A stretch of 64,000 nucleotides of DNA from Pegea sp. RAD2-039 (taxonomy: Eukaryota > Chordata > Thaliacea > Salpida > Salpidae). Numbering within the stretch: position 1 is the stretch's first letter; the number at the start of each line of letters is the position of its first letter. Below, in pieces: positions 37,201 through 49,007 of this stretch. Made by a program: the position numbers and the translations under genes. Below the pieces are notes generated by a model. The model did not search any database. It had not been told where the DNA came from and saw only the letters and a list, made by a program, of their open reading frames with translations. Where the stretch lies: contig JAQGEQ010000287.1 in assembly GCA_034620365.1 (NCBI GenBank), forward strand, positions 806,001-870,000, read 5' to 3'.

Positions 37201-40200
37201 AGAAAAATACAAGTTTCTAAATCAGCTTACATCTGCAATAAGCTCAAACACCTCATCACTATAAGATGTAACTTTTGACGTCTGAAAAAAGAGATTGAAA
37301 ATTAATTCTCATTAATTTTGATGTTTTAAAATTAGTGTCTTACTTTAGCTAGATCCTTCCTTTTCAACAGTGATTTGAGAACTAGAATCGGCTTCGTCCT
37401 CCCAATCACTATCGGGTCAGTAAAAACAACCTGGAAGTTGGTAGAAATTAGAATATCAAACATTAAACAAATTAAACAGAAGTTTCTTAGGTCAACAAAT
37501 GATTAAATCATTTGTAAAACTTACAAAGCAAATTTAAGAGGTTTCTATATGTCAACAATTTATTAAACAAAAATTACCCTTTTGTTTTTAGCCTCATACT
37601 CAAGTATACACTGCTCCTTCAATTTTTCCATCTTAGCTTTTTCAATTAGTTTTATTTGCTCAGGGTCAAACAAATCATCACTCAAAAGCTCCTAGTTTTA
37701 AATATCGATATTAAAACATATAGACGAAATCGTGATTAGCTACTAGTTATTTTGTTTTAAGCTTATAAGTATGAGTTATAATTAAGCGGTATAGCAAGAT
37801 TTAGACTATATAATGGGCTACCTCAACCATTTTTGCTGTTTCTTCATCTATAGGATCCTCTGATGGCTTCGTAGCTGGTTTCTGAAAGATAATGTTTAGT
37901 TAGTTTTAAGTTGGTTTATTTAACTTAAATTAATTTTGTTTCGAAACATTATTTTCAGTTAGTTTTTTTGAGTTACCAAAACAAAGTATAAAAAAATTCT
38001 TACATTCAATTCGTCCTCATGTAAATTCTTCTCAGCAGAAAGATCATTCCAAATATCAGTTCTTGTATGCTAAAAAAGTTTTTAATTAACTATTGAATTG
38101 TTGCAAAGGTAGTAAACGATTTTGTAATTTTAAATAATAATTTTTAAAACCAATAAACGTTAAAATCACATTTGCATAGAAAAATAAAATATTTCTATGA
38201 ATCTTTTAAGAAAACACTCACATCTTCAACTGTTGAATCATCTCTAATAGATAATTTAGATTTAAATCCAAAGGGTAAAATCTATATGCAAAAAGAAGTT
38301 TAAAAGTGAGATAAGTTAGATCATTACTTCAGTTTTGAAATGATATTGTGGAATAATTTTTCTTAGTTTAACTATTATAAAAACTTTCCAAAAAAATGGT
38401 TTGACAAAGTTGATTACACCATAAATAAATTTATTATTAATTTATATTCTCAAATATCTGTTTTTTATTTTTATTAATTAATTTCTTAGACTAGATAATT
38501 AAGTTTTAAATAAGTTTCAAATCAAACAGAAGAAAAGGTTTTTATCATGTTTGTATCAGTATTGAACATTGCCAAAACAAACAAACGAATTATTTGAAGT
38601 CTTAAATGATCTTTTTGATCAAGTTTCTTAATAGACTTCTTTAAAATTTATCACTTGAGATTTATTCCTCTCAGAATATTTACAAAAAACTTTTAAACGA
38701 ATTGCATAAAGTATTTAAGAGTTTTATAAAATTATTTTAATTTCATTTTACCTCTGAAATATCAGGTGTACTTTCAGATGCAGAATTGTTAGTATCGGTT
38801 CCGTTTGGAGCAAAATTGGTTTTCTTGAAAAAAAATAAGAATATATTTATTAAAACGTTCATCATAATCGATAACTTTTCTGAATGGTTATTTGGGATTT
38901 TTAATATAAATGTTTAATAATACCATTTTCTAATTTAGTTGTCTAATTCAAAGAATTTCACATAAAATAAATGATGATATAAATAGAAAACTTTAACTTT
39001 GAATACCTCACAACAATCAGAAGCTTTAGTATCTTCTGAAAAGTTCAAAACCAATTTTTTATCATTCCCAGTTTCACCAATAACAGCTCCCTTGAATAAA
39101 AACTCAAAATCAAATTTATGTTCACTGCTTTTAAATTTAACTTACTTCTTGAGAAAAAGCAGTGACGTCAACGATATTAGATACAGATCGCTGTAAAAAA
39201 TTATTTCCAATTTAGCGTAAGTTAAGTGTTTATTAAAACTGCTGCTTAATCCAATTTAAAATTAGTATGTGCAAACGTTTTAAAAAAAGATTTGTAAACT
39301 AGTAAAAATATTATTTTGCATTTGTAAAATAACTTTTAATCTTTTAATTCTTTTTTTTAATTGTGTTGAATAATTAAGAATTCAAGAAATTAAATCAACA
39401 GTTAAAAAATAAGTTTTAAAAAATTTTAATTTTCCTTACCTTAGAAAGGTCAGGGAGTCCGGTTTCTCCTTTTGAGATGGAAATACTTTTTTCAACACAT
39501 TCATCAGAATCAGACTTAGAGGCCTAAAAAAAATTTAACAATTAGTTAATTGATATTACATAAATATATATTTACTAATATATAAATGGAAAATCAAAAA
39601 TTTATAAGTTCTTAATACTTCTGACTTTCAAGCACTAAAGTTGTTAATTAAAAATTACTTAACAAATTATTTCACAAAAATTTGATTTATTTAAATATTT
39701 ATTCAGTTTATAAAATAAGAAAAGCTTTAGAGCTACAATCAACTTCTTGCTGTAATATTTAGCTTCCGTCAGAACTTAAGCAATAAAAAGAATGTTTTAT
39801 ACAAATATTTCATTAACTAAAAGTTTCAATTATAATTTTTCACTACTAACTTTATGTTCAGACTCTTTCTTTGATAACAAACTAAGATCTTCGTTTAGGT
39901 CTTCATCATTCAAAATATCCTGCAATTAAATTAATATGATTTGAATGTCAGTCAAGTATTTTAGAAACGTTGTTCAAATTATTCTGATAATTAAATCAAA
40001 ATATCATCGAAACATTTTAATTAAATAAAATAAAAATAATTAGAGAAAAATACAAGTTTCTAAATCAGCTTACATCTGCAATAAGCTCAAACACCTCATC
40101 ACTATAAGATGTAACTTTTGACGTCTGAAAAAAGAGATTGAAAATTAATTCTCATTAATTTAGATGTTTTGATATTAGTGTCTTACTTTAGCTAGATCCT

Positions 40201-41560
40201 TCCTTTTCAACAGTGATTTGAGAACTAGAATCGGCTTCGTCCTCCCAATCACTATCGGGTCAGTGAAAACAACCTGAGAGTTGGTAGAAATTAGAAAATA
40301 AAACATTAAACAAATTAAACGAAAGTTTCTTAGGTCAACAAATGATTAAATCATTTGTAAAACTTATAAAGCAAATTTAAGAGGTTTCTATATGTCAACA
40401 ATTTATTAAACAAAAATTACCCTTTTGTTTTTAGCCTCATACTCAAGTATACACTGCTCCTTCAATTTTTCCATCTTAGTTTTTTCAATTAGTTTTATTT
40501 GCTCAGGGTCAAACAAATCATCACTCAAAAGCTCCTAGTTTTAAATATCAAAGTTAAAACATGTAGATGAAATAATAATTAGCTTCTAGTTATTTGGTTT
40601 AAGTTGATAAATATGAGTTCTAATTTATCTGTGTAGCTAGAGTTAGACTATATAATGGGCTACCTCGACCATTTTTGCTGTTTCTTCATCCATAGGTTCT
40701 TCTGATGGCTTCGTAGCTGGTTTCTGAAATTTAACATATTAATTAAAAGTTAATGATTAGTTAGCTGTAAGTCGGTTTATTTATCTTAAAATTATTTTGT
40801 TTCAAAACGTTACTTTCTGAGAGTTTTATTAATTTAAAATAAGTTTACAAAATTCGTACATTCAATTCGTCCCCATGTAATTTATTTTTAGCAAAATGAT
40901 CATTCCAAATATCAATTTTTGTATGCTAACAAAGATTTTAATTAATTATAAAGTTGTTTCAAAAGTAGTAAAAGGTTTTACAGTTATAAATAATGATTTG
41001 CAAATAATAATCAAAATACAAAATTTCCAACCTTGAATACCTCACAACAATCAGAAGCCTTAGTATCTGTTGAAAAGTTCAAAACCGATCTTCTATCACT
41101 TCCACTTTCACCAATAACAGCTCCCTTGAAAAAATAGACAGATTTAAATAACAGAGATTTCTTTCTTTCGATGTTGGAAACCAACTTACATCCCAAAAAC
41201 ACTTAACAGCGTCATCAACACTAGACTCATATCGCTGTAAAATTTTGGTTTTGGATTAACATTTAATAAATTCTACCCTACAATTCTACAGGTTTAAAAG
41301 AATTGTTAAAAGTAGCTAGAAATTCAAATCAATTGCTGCTTAATCCAATAAAATGTTTCTTATTTATAATGAATTTAAAAAATATGATTTTTAGACAACA
41401 ATTTTGGAACGTGCAGTTAGAATGATTAGCTAAACAGTCAAATAATAAGTTAAAAAGACTTTGAAACTTCCTTTACCTTAGAAAGATCAGGGATTCTTGA
41501 CTCTCCTTTAGAGTTGAAAATGCTTTTTTTAAGAGTTTCAGCAGAATCAGTCTTTGAGAC
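34203..41560 (-). CDS. Gene X, left-arm copy: cassette-exon gene with three leading cassettes
   Basis: Transcribed leftward, in mirror order to the right-arm copy. Cassette exon A (SKxDSAExxxxxIFNSKGE type, 28 codons) occurs at 41560-41477, about 39525-39442 and 36516-36433, each followed by B (15 codons) and C (25-28 codons). Cassettes D-I (DIWNDL, KPATKPSE, LLSDDLFDPEQIKLIEKAKM, FTDPIVIGRTKPIL, TSKVTSYSDEVFELIAD, ILNDADLNEDLSLLLKKES) occur twice: at about 40.93-39.87 kb and 38.07-37.01 kb. Two exons found only here are KTNFAPNGTDTNNSASESTP at 38827-38756 and ILPFGFKSKLSIRDDSTVED at 38280-38221. Tail exons follow from about 35.9 to 34.2 kb. Exons that I joined are phase 0 with GT-AG borders. 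The start exon was not found and the function is unknown. Confidence 0.6.
36590..39500. repeat. Extra tandem cassette unit present only in the left arm
   Basis: About 2.9 kb, related to 39560-41000 by an offset of about 2.84 kb (for example ACATCTGCAATAAGCTCAAA at 37231 and 40071). The right arm has a single D-I block (49643-50698), and the change of coordinate sum from 87609 to 90568 across this interval confirms a net 2.96 kb difference. A half-copy of exon A lies at about 36683-36655. Confidence 0.9.
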
Positions 41561-42067
41561 CTTAATAAGATTTATAAATTTAGTCAATTTATATATTATG
41601 AATATTTGATAGTGTACTTTTAAAATGAAAAAAGTACTTATCACTCCTGACTTTCAAGCATAAATCTGTTTAATTAAAGGGTACTATATAAATTATTCCC
41701 AAAAGTTTGCTTTATTTAAATGTTTTTTTTTAGTTTGTTAAATGAGAAATGCTGCAAACTACCTCAAACTTTGTAGAAGTAATAAAGTTCAAAGTGTTTG
41801 ATTAGTCAAACTGTATTTATAAATTACTAGTCTTACTACAAAATCAAACTTTGTTTTAAGATGTTTATATGTATAAACTCACTAATATAATAACGAATTA
41901 TAAATTGAGCAATCAATAACAACTATTATGTTCTACTTTTTACAATTAATTCCTAACTAAAGAAAGTTATGGTCTTATTTCAGCTGTAGTATAAAACTTA
42001 ATTAGATGACATTACTTTAACAGTTTAATTAAGTATGCAGCTTAATAATCAATAAATAAATGAAACT

Positions 42068-42175
42068 TTGGTAGAAAATAATATTATTTGCTGTAAAACA
42101 ACTTTTTGGCACTGAAAATTCTGAAGCACAATTGACGGCAGCGCACCAGAAACTGGTTTTTACTACGTAAGTTTA
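42068..42175 (-). other. Short Cys-containing coding-like scrap, left arm
   Basis: Minus-strand reading TSFWCAAVNCASEFSVPKSC is loosely like the start of a THAP zinc-finger domain (C-x4-C). No start codon or continuing domain is visible. Mirrored at 48398-48500 on the plus strand. Only a hint. Confidence 0.25.
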
Positions 42176-42829
42176 ATTAACTCTTACACTTCAAAACTAA
42201 TCTTTTTATTACAAAATAAAATTAAAAAGTCTTAATTAATACAGTTTTAAAGATTAAAACTATAATAGGTTAAAAAAACTAAATTACTTCAATAGTTTTT
42301 TCCATAATAACTTGAATTTCGGCTTTATACAAAGAACGCAGTTAGCTCATTAAATCAAGTGAAAAATATTTTATAATAATTGTTATATTCACCCATCAAC
42401 TAAAAACTAGCATTATGACATCACTATGCTCTTAGTTTGTAAAAATCTAACTTCTGTAAACCTTTCTAATGGAGATGTGAGCAAATAGCAAATTATATAT
42501 ATAGAAAACTTTTGAAAATTGATAACACTCAAAACTTTAAAGAAATAAAATTAATTAAATCAAGAAAATGTTTAAGCTAGATAAAATCTTTATCTTACAT
42601 ACTTGTATGTAACTGATATTAAACATATTTAAGTATATACCAAAGTTTCTTTGTAGAATTCATTTCTACTTGTTATATAAGTTCAGGTTTTGACAGCAAG
42701 TTAAATCAATTAATTTATTTTTGTTATTATACCATATAGATAGAGTTTGCAAATAGCTTATACTTCAGATAAACAACTCAAATGTATTATTTTGAGTGAT
42801 TTAAAAACAGACATGTAATAGGTTTAGGA

Positions 42830-42900
42830 AATAAGATGGGCTCTGTTTGTCCAATCACTATTGGGTCAGTGAAAATCACCCAAAAGTTGGGACAATTTAG
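42830..42900 (-). pseudogene. Degenerate copy of cassette exon G, left arm
   Basis: Reads VIFTDPIVIGQTEPILFPKP, clearly related to exon G of gene X (VVFTDPIVIGRTKPILVPKS), 2.6 kb upstream of the same exon on the same strand. Its neighbours D-F and H-I were not recognised nearby, so it is probably a relic of a further cassette unit. Mirrored at 47670-47745. Confidence 0.75.
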
Positions 42901-43725
42901 AAGATTTAAAAAACGGGGTATTTCTTAATTCTCAAAGGTAATAAATAACAAATTGATACGGTTGGAAGTCAGAGAAAAAAATACAAATTTGTAAAATATA
43001 CATTAAATGGTCATGTGACACTTTGCCAGTTGCTTGCTTTTCTTCTGTAGTTAATTATATTGTGTTTTTAAGATACATGCTGGTTGAAATTCTTAGAAAT
43101 ATGACAAGAAAACTTTGAAATTGAATCTTAAAGTGATAAAATTAAAAGCATGGCAGCTAATGATAGAATATTTGTGAATATCAGAAATGTTAAAAAACAA
43201 TTTTGAATGTTTCATAGAGTCACTCAGTTAAAAATTCACTAAATTGCAATAACTTTGATTCATAATACAACTAAAGAAAATTTCTTCTTGTGCGGCAATA
43301 CAAACAAACAAACAAATTTTTACAGTTATGGTCTTAAAAGTTTATTTAAACTGGTTATTAATAAAAATTAAATATTTTGAAATGAAATAAGATTAAGTGT
43401 TTTATATTTTTACAAAAAGTAAAAGCTTTTTGGTCAATGAAGATATTATCAGTTGATTTAGAGCTGATAATCAAAGTTTAAATCGTAAATCAACTGAGTA
43501 TGAGTATATTAATCTTTAAGATCATAGTAATTTAGAACTAATATTTAGTTGTCTTTTAAAGAGTGTGGTATAACAGTAAATTATTTTGCTGTGACAAAAC
43601 TGTGAGATTTTTATAGATCTTATAAACCAGTGACATTTTGTTAGTCTTCTTATAACTTGAATAAAGCCTGATATAAGGAGTTACAACTCATTCTAATTTG
43701 CATAATTTATTTCTTCCGCAAACAA

Positions 43726-44620
43726 ATATAAACCAAAAATTTGATTGGGAGTAAAATGCCTAAGGAGAAATTTAACCAAATTAATAAATTATGTACATAC
43801 AAACACAAAAATAAAAGTGAAACACAAAACGTGTAGCTTTTAATCAAAAGTAGTAATGCTTAATAAAACCTAAGCAATGAATTTGTTGATAAGTTTTAAG
43901 TTTTAGAAATTTGCAATTAGTAAATCTTAAGAACTTTTACGTTGTGAATCTTCAAAACTAGTCGGCCATTTTCGAGAATATTCTTTTCAGATATTTTCCT
44001 TACTTGAGTAAAAATATTTCATTTAAAATTTTTTTTCTTGTGACTGCTGCATTGTTGTTGTTGTTCCCTTTTCCGTTCTTGTTTTCTTTGACGGCGCTCT
44101 TCATCTTTTTGTCGCTGTTGTTGCTGTCTTTCTTGTTCATTCCTTTGTCTCTCTGCCTCTCGTCTTTGTCTCTGTTCTTTTTCTAGTTGGCGACGTCTTT
44201 CGGCCTCTTGTTTTTCTCGGTAACGTTTTTCCCTGGCATCCCGTTCGAAAGCCAAGCCTCGTTCTCGAAATAACTCTTCAGCGACGTCATTTTGTCTTTT
44301 CTTTCCTAAATGATCATTTCTGTGAAAAAATCAAGCAAAAAATTGAATACCTTCCTTTTCAAAAAGTTTAATTTTTTTATTATTTTCTGAAAGATTTTGA
44401 ATGCTTACAAAAAAGTATAAAAATGACTCGACATCGTGACAAGAATTTCAGGTTGTATCGAAATTGATCCACAAAAACTCTGTAAAAACTTTATATGTAA
44501 ACTGAACAGTTGAAGCTAGCTATAAGTTTACTTTATAAATTTTGGAAAAATCTCAATCTTAATCTGAAAAGTTGTTGAGAATGAAGTCAATTAGAAAAAT
44601 CTCATATTTTTATACAAATC
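43726..44620. other. Block present only in the left arm
   Basis: The mirror alignment breaks at about 43726/46845 and resumes at about 44621/46230. This 0.9 kb replaces an unrelated 0.6 kb in the right arm. It holds the Arg/Glu/Gln-rich exon described separately. Confidence 0.8.
44019..44319 (-). CDS. Terminal exon of a Glu/Arg/Gln-rich coiled-coil protein
   Basis: Open for about 99 codons from an AG acceptor at 44320 (TTTTTTCACAG) to the TAA at 44019-44021. It starts NDHLGKKRQNDVAEELFRER, continues as an uninterrupted charged helix (ERDAREKRYREKQEAERRRQ, then QRQRREAERQR and poly-Q steps) and ends CSSHKKKNFK. It looks like a single long alpha helix or coiled coil. Possible upstream exon on the same strand at about 44475-44410. 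The plus-strand Leu/Phe/Ser-rich frame over it is its antisense shadow. Parent gene not found; it could be a 3' fragment captured here. Function unknown. Confidence 0.5.
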
Positions 44621-44944
44621 AGTTATTAGTCAGCGAAAAATTTGTGAAATTTGATATGTTTTTTTAAGTAATACTTACGTAATTATTTACGAAGGATGTA
44701 ATGTTATATGCTCTTAAGGTCTTTAGGACAGATGAATTATCATACTTAATCATTTACCAAAGAGTTAATCTTCTAAAAGCTGTTGTTGCTGGTTTCATTA
44801 TTAACATGATCAGCGCCATTAAGATAAAGAAATTTGATTCTTCATAGTTTGGCGTTGAAACCTTTTTGAGGTCTTTTAAAAAAGCTTTAAATCTATTATC
44901 TAGAAGTTTCATTTGAAAGAAACTTTCAATAGTTGTGTGATCGG

Positions 44945-45095
44945 GTCAGTAAAGCTTGTGCTGGCTAAGCATGCTATATATTGCTGTCCGGCCAGTGCAC
45001 TTTAAGACTTCTTCGATGTTACCAATTGATATTTCCTGTTTTACTACCCTTGGAATGTAATATACGACAAATGCAACAATAATAATTTGGTAGAT
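44945..45095 (-). mobile_element. RTE-type LINE fragment in the palindrome spacer
   Basis: Minus-strand reading GNIEEVLKCTGRTAIYSMLS followed by QHKLYWTDH corresponds to the '..VL.RTG.TSIEAML.QRQLRW.GH' segment of RTE-like ORF2 C-termini. It shares blocks with 13735-13850. Confidence 0.75.
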
Positions 45096-45154
45096 TGGGT
45101 TTTCATAATGTATTGTAATTCTTCTTGAGTATCAGCAATATCTACAAGACTTCT

Positions 45155-45310
45155 AGGATATTACATCACTCAACATAGATGCCCGAAATTGGAAGGATAT
45201 TGCAGCAGATCGCTCAAAATAACGTGCTTTGCTGCATTTTTGAGAATACCTCTCGAGCACAACCATTATAGCCACCCTCTGCTAAAGCAGGCCGTTATCA
45301 TTATTACTAT
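45155..45310 (+). mobile_element. RTE-type LINE extreme C-terminus in the palindrome spacer
   Basis: Reads NIDARNWKDIAADRSK then a stop, matching the end of RTE-like ORF2 (compare 17740-17855). It lies in opposite orientation to the fragment at 44945-45095 only 60 bases away. Confidence 0.75.
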
Positions 45311-46230
45311 TGAGAAAAATAAAAATATATTGATTTTGTCTTAGTTGTAGTTATACAGATCTTAAAATAGTAATAAAGCTACTTTTTGGGAACTTTGTAA
45401 GATAATGCTTCAGTTTAATTGAATAAATGTTTGGCAGTCCGACTAAAACCTAAATATTATTCATAAAATGAAGTTCCAGGTGAAATGTAGTTTTTAAACT
45501 TTTTGCTTGTAAAAACTGATGACGTTGTCATTACAAAAGTAAGACTTTAAGCGTTTAAAATCAATTTAAAGATGTTGCACATCAATGTTGATTGATAATC
45601 AAATGTTTGGACAAATTTAACTTTTTTTATAACTTTTTCCTGAAATGGTTGATATCGATTAAAATATTGCATTAACTAATGACAGACTTTTAATATAAGA
45701 TAATTTTTATCAAATTTAAAACTGATATCTCCAAATATAATACAAAACACTGTTTTTCTTAAAACGTAAGAACGTTTGCCGTTTTTAAACATTTAAATTA
45801 TCAATAACGAGCTAAAATATAAATTATTTAACATTTCAGTTTTTATGTGAACGTAGTAAAGATATCAGCTTATATAGTTTTTACTGATCAATAAATGATG
45901 ATGATCTACAATCGATTATAGAAAAAGTTTCTTTCCAATGAAACTTCTAGATAATAGATTTAGAGCTTTATTAAAAGACTTCAAAAAGTTTTCAACGCCA
46001 AACTATGAAGAATCAAATTTCTTTATCTTATTGGCGCTGATCATGTTAATAATAAAACCAGCAACAACAGCTTTTAAAAGATTAACTCTTTGATATATGA
46101 TTAAGTATGATAATTCATCTGTCCTAAAGACCTTAATAGCATATAACATTACATCCTTCGTAAATAATTACGTAAGTATTACTTAAAAAAGCATATCAAA
46201 TTTCACGAATTTTCGCTGACTATTACCTGA

Positions 46231-46845
46231 TTGGTGTAGGCCTGATTATTAGTAAACTTTTCGCTGTTGTTAGTCGCCTTAATAATTTCAACTAAGCACT
46301 ATATGAAGAGACCATTTAGGAGGATATCGCAGCGGATCGCTCCGAATGGCGCTCTCTACTTTGAAAGAAAACTTAAATCACAATTCTTGGATAAACGAAG
46401 CAAAGTATTCCGAACTTCTCCTATAGATTGACATGACTTCTCCTTCTTTGAAAATGAACCGAAAAATACATTTGGTTTCGATATGAGTGGCCATCGCTTC
46501 AGCTTCTGCATATTTCTAACAGCTGCCAATTTTCTCTTCAATGTCCAGTTCGACCCACACTCTTCTTTAGTAATATAAAAAGTGTTCTTCAGTAAGGCTA
46601 TTTGCTGCATGCCGATGGGGTTTTTGGTTTATACAAAGGTTCCTTGGTTTCAACAGTGTATACATTTTTCTTCTTATATAAAACAAACTTTATTACAGTA
46701 AAAACTAGTATGCTTATTCGAATAGAATCTTTTTCAAACCCCACTATATATGGCAAAAAGTTTTGACAAACTGATTTAATGGCAAAAAGATATACTATAT
46801 TAACCGTTACTAAGCTCCAATAACGCAAAATCAACTGGCAACAAT
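46231..46845. other. Block present only in the right arm, with RTE tail scrap
   Basis: About 0.6 kb with no partner in the left arm. Positions 46318-46364 on the plus strand read DIAADRSEWRSLL then a stop, the RTE-like ORF2 end. The rest (46370-46830) has two minus-strand open frames of 84 and 78 codons with no recognisable domain. I treat the block as retroelement-derived insertion debris. Confidence 0.6.
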
Positions 46846-46849
46846 TTGC

Positions 46850-49007
46850 AGAAGAAATAAATTATGCAAATTAGAATGAGTTGTAAATCCTTATATCAGC
46901 CTTTAATCAAGTTATAAGAAGACTAACAAAATGTCACTGGTCTATAAGATCTATAAAAATATAACAATTTTGTCAGCAGCAAAATAATTTACTGTTATAC
47001 CACACTCTTTAAAAAACAACTAAATATTAGTTCTAAATTACTATGATCTTAAAGATTAATATACTCATACTCAGTTGATTTACGATTTAAACTTCGATTA
47101 TCAGCTCTAAATCAACTGATAATATCTTCATTGACCAAAAAGCTTTTACTTTCTATAAAAATATAAAACACTTAATCTTATTTCATTTCAAAATATTTAA
47201 TTTTTATTAATAATCAGTTTAGACAAACTTTTAAGACCATAACTGTAAAAATTTGTTTGTTTGTTTGTATAGCCGTACAAGGAGAAATTTTCATTAGTTT
47301 TATTATGAATCAAAGTTATTGCAATTTAGTGAAAATTTAACTGAGTGACTCTATGAAACATTCAAAATTGTTTTTCAACATTTCTGATATTCACAAATAT
47401 TCTATCATTAGCTGCCATGCTTTTAATTTGATCACTTTAAGATTCAATTTCAAAGTTTTCTTGTCACATTTCTAAGAATTTCAACCAGCATGTATCTTAA
47501 AAACGCAACATAATTAACTACAGAAGAAAAGCAAGCAACTGGCAAAGTGTCACATGACCATTTAATGTATATATTACAAATTTGTCTTTTTTCTCTGACT
47601 TCCACCCGTATTATTTTGTTATTTATTACCTTTGAGAATTAAGAAATACCCCGTTTTTTAAATCTTCTAAATTGTCCCAACTCTTGGGTGATTTTCACTG
47701 ACCCAATAGTGATTGGACAAACAGAGCCCATCTTATTTCCTAAACCTATTACATGTCTGTTTTTAAATCACTCAAAATAATACATTTGAGTTGTTTATCT
47801 GAAGTATAAGCTATTTGCAAACTCTATCTATATGGTATAATAACAAAAATAAATTAATTGATTTAACTTGCTGTCAAAACCTGAACTTATATAACAAGTA
47901 GAAATGAATTCTACAAAGAAACTTTGGTATATACTTAAATATGTTTAATATCAGTTACATACAAGTATGTAAGATAAAGTTTTTATATAGTTTAAACATT
48001 TTCTTGATTTAATTAATTTTATTTCTTTAAAGTTTTGAGTGTTATCAATTTTCAAAAGTTTTCTATTTATATAATTTGCTATTTGCTCACATCTCCATTA
48101 GAAAGGTTTACAGAAGCTAGATTTTTACAAACTAAGAGCATAGTGATGTCATAATGCTAGTTTTTAGTTGATAGGTGAATATAACAATTATTATCAATTA
48201 TTTTTTACTTGATTTAATGAGCTAACTGCGTTCTTTGTATAAAGCCGAAATTCAAGTTATTATGGATAAAACTATTGAAGTAATTTAGTTTTTTTAACTT
48301 ATTATAGTTTTAATCTTTAAAACTGTGTCAAATAAGACTTTTTAATTTTATTTTGTAATAAAAAGATTAGTTTTGAAGTGTAAGAGTTAATTAAATTTAC
48401 GTAGTAAAAACCAGTTTCTGGTGCGCTGCCGTCAATTGTGCTTCAGAATTTTCGGTGCCAAAAAGTTGTTTTAGAGCAAATAATATTATTTTCTACCAAA
48501 GTTTCATTTATTTATTAATTATTAAGCTGCATACTTAATTAAATTGTTAAGGTAATGTCATCTAATTAAGTTTTATACTACAGCTGAAATAAGACCATAA
48601 CTTTCTTTAGTTAGGAATTAATTGTAAAAAGTAGAATATAATAGTTGTTATTGATTGCTCAATTTATAATTCGTTATTATATTAGTGAGTTTATACATAT
48701 AAACATCTTAAAACAAAGTTTGATTTTGTAGTAAGACTAGTAATTTATAAATACAGTTTGACTAATCGAACACTTTGAACTTTATTACTTCTACAAAGTT
48801 TGAGGTAGTTTGCAGCATTTCTCATTTAACAAACTAAAAAAAAAACATTTAAATAAAGCAAACTTTTGGGAATAATTTATATAGTACCCTTTAATTAAAC
48901 AGATTTATGCTTGAAAGTCAGGAGTGATAAGAACTTTTTTCATTTTAAAAGTACACTATCAAATATTCATAATATATCAATTGACTAAATTTATAATTCT
49001 TATTAAG
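46850..49007. other. Right-arm stretch upstream of gene X
   Basis: Mirrors 41561-43720. Mostly AT-rich without a coding pattern. It holds a degenerate exon-G copy at 47670-47745 (VIFTDPIVIGQTEPILFPKP, plus strand) and the Cys-containing scrap at 48398-48500. The missing 5' exon and promoter of gene X should lie here or in the spacer, but I found no convincing start. Confidence 0.5.
47670..47745 (+). pseudogene. Degenerate copy of cassette exon G, right arm
   Basis: Partner of the left-arm relic at 42830-42900. Similarity to exon G at 50276-50362 covers about 60 bases, including CACTGACCC and ATAGTGATTGG. Confidence 0.75.

Larger units (their letters stand above)
23663..44930 (+). repeat. Left arm of a giant imperfect palindrome
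   Basis: Reverse-complementary to 45923-64000. Position 23663 pairs with the last base of the window, so the arm may extend farther left; I could not trace the outer limit. Pairs keep a near-constant coordinate sum: about 87660-87700 at 23.7-28.3 kb, 87609 at 30-36 kb, 90568 at 41-43.7 kb and about 90850 at 44.6-44.9 kb. The jumps mark indels, the biggest being about 3 kb of extra cassette DNA at about 36.5-39.5 kb. The block 43726-44620 has no partner in the other arm. Confidence 0.95.
44931..45922. other. Non-palindromic spacer between the arms
   Basis: About 1 kb of sequence without an inverted partner, at the centre of symmetry. It contains two oppositely oriented RTE-type LINE scraps (about 44945-45095 minus and 45160-45310 plus) and otherwise AT-rich sequence. 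Confidence 0.85.

Noticed and set aside
44004..44186. Plus-strand Leu/Phe/Ser-rich open frame
   Set aside because: It is the antisense of the Glu/Arg/Gln-rich exon at 44019-44319; codon-reversed charged repeats give this composition.
46356..46834. Two minus-strand open frames of 84 and 78 codons as genes
   Set aside because: Lie in the right-arm-only block next to an RTE tail, with no domain and no left-arm partner; more likely insertion debris.
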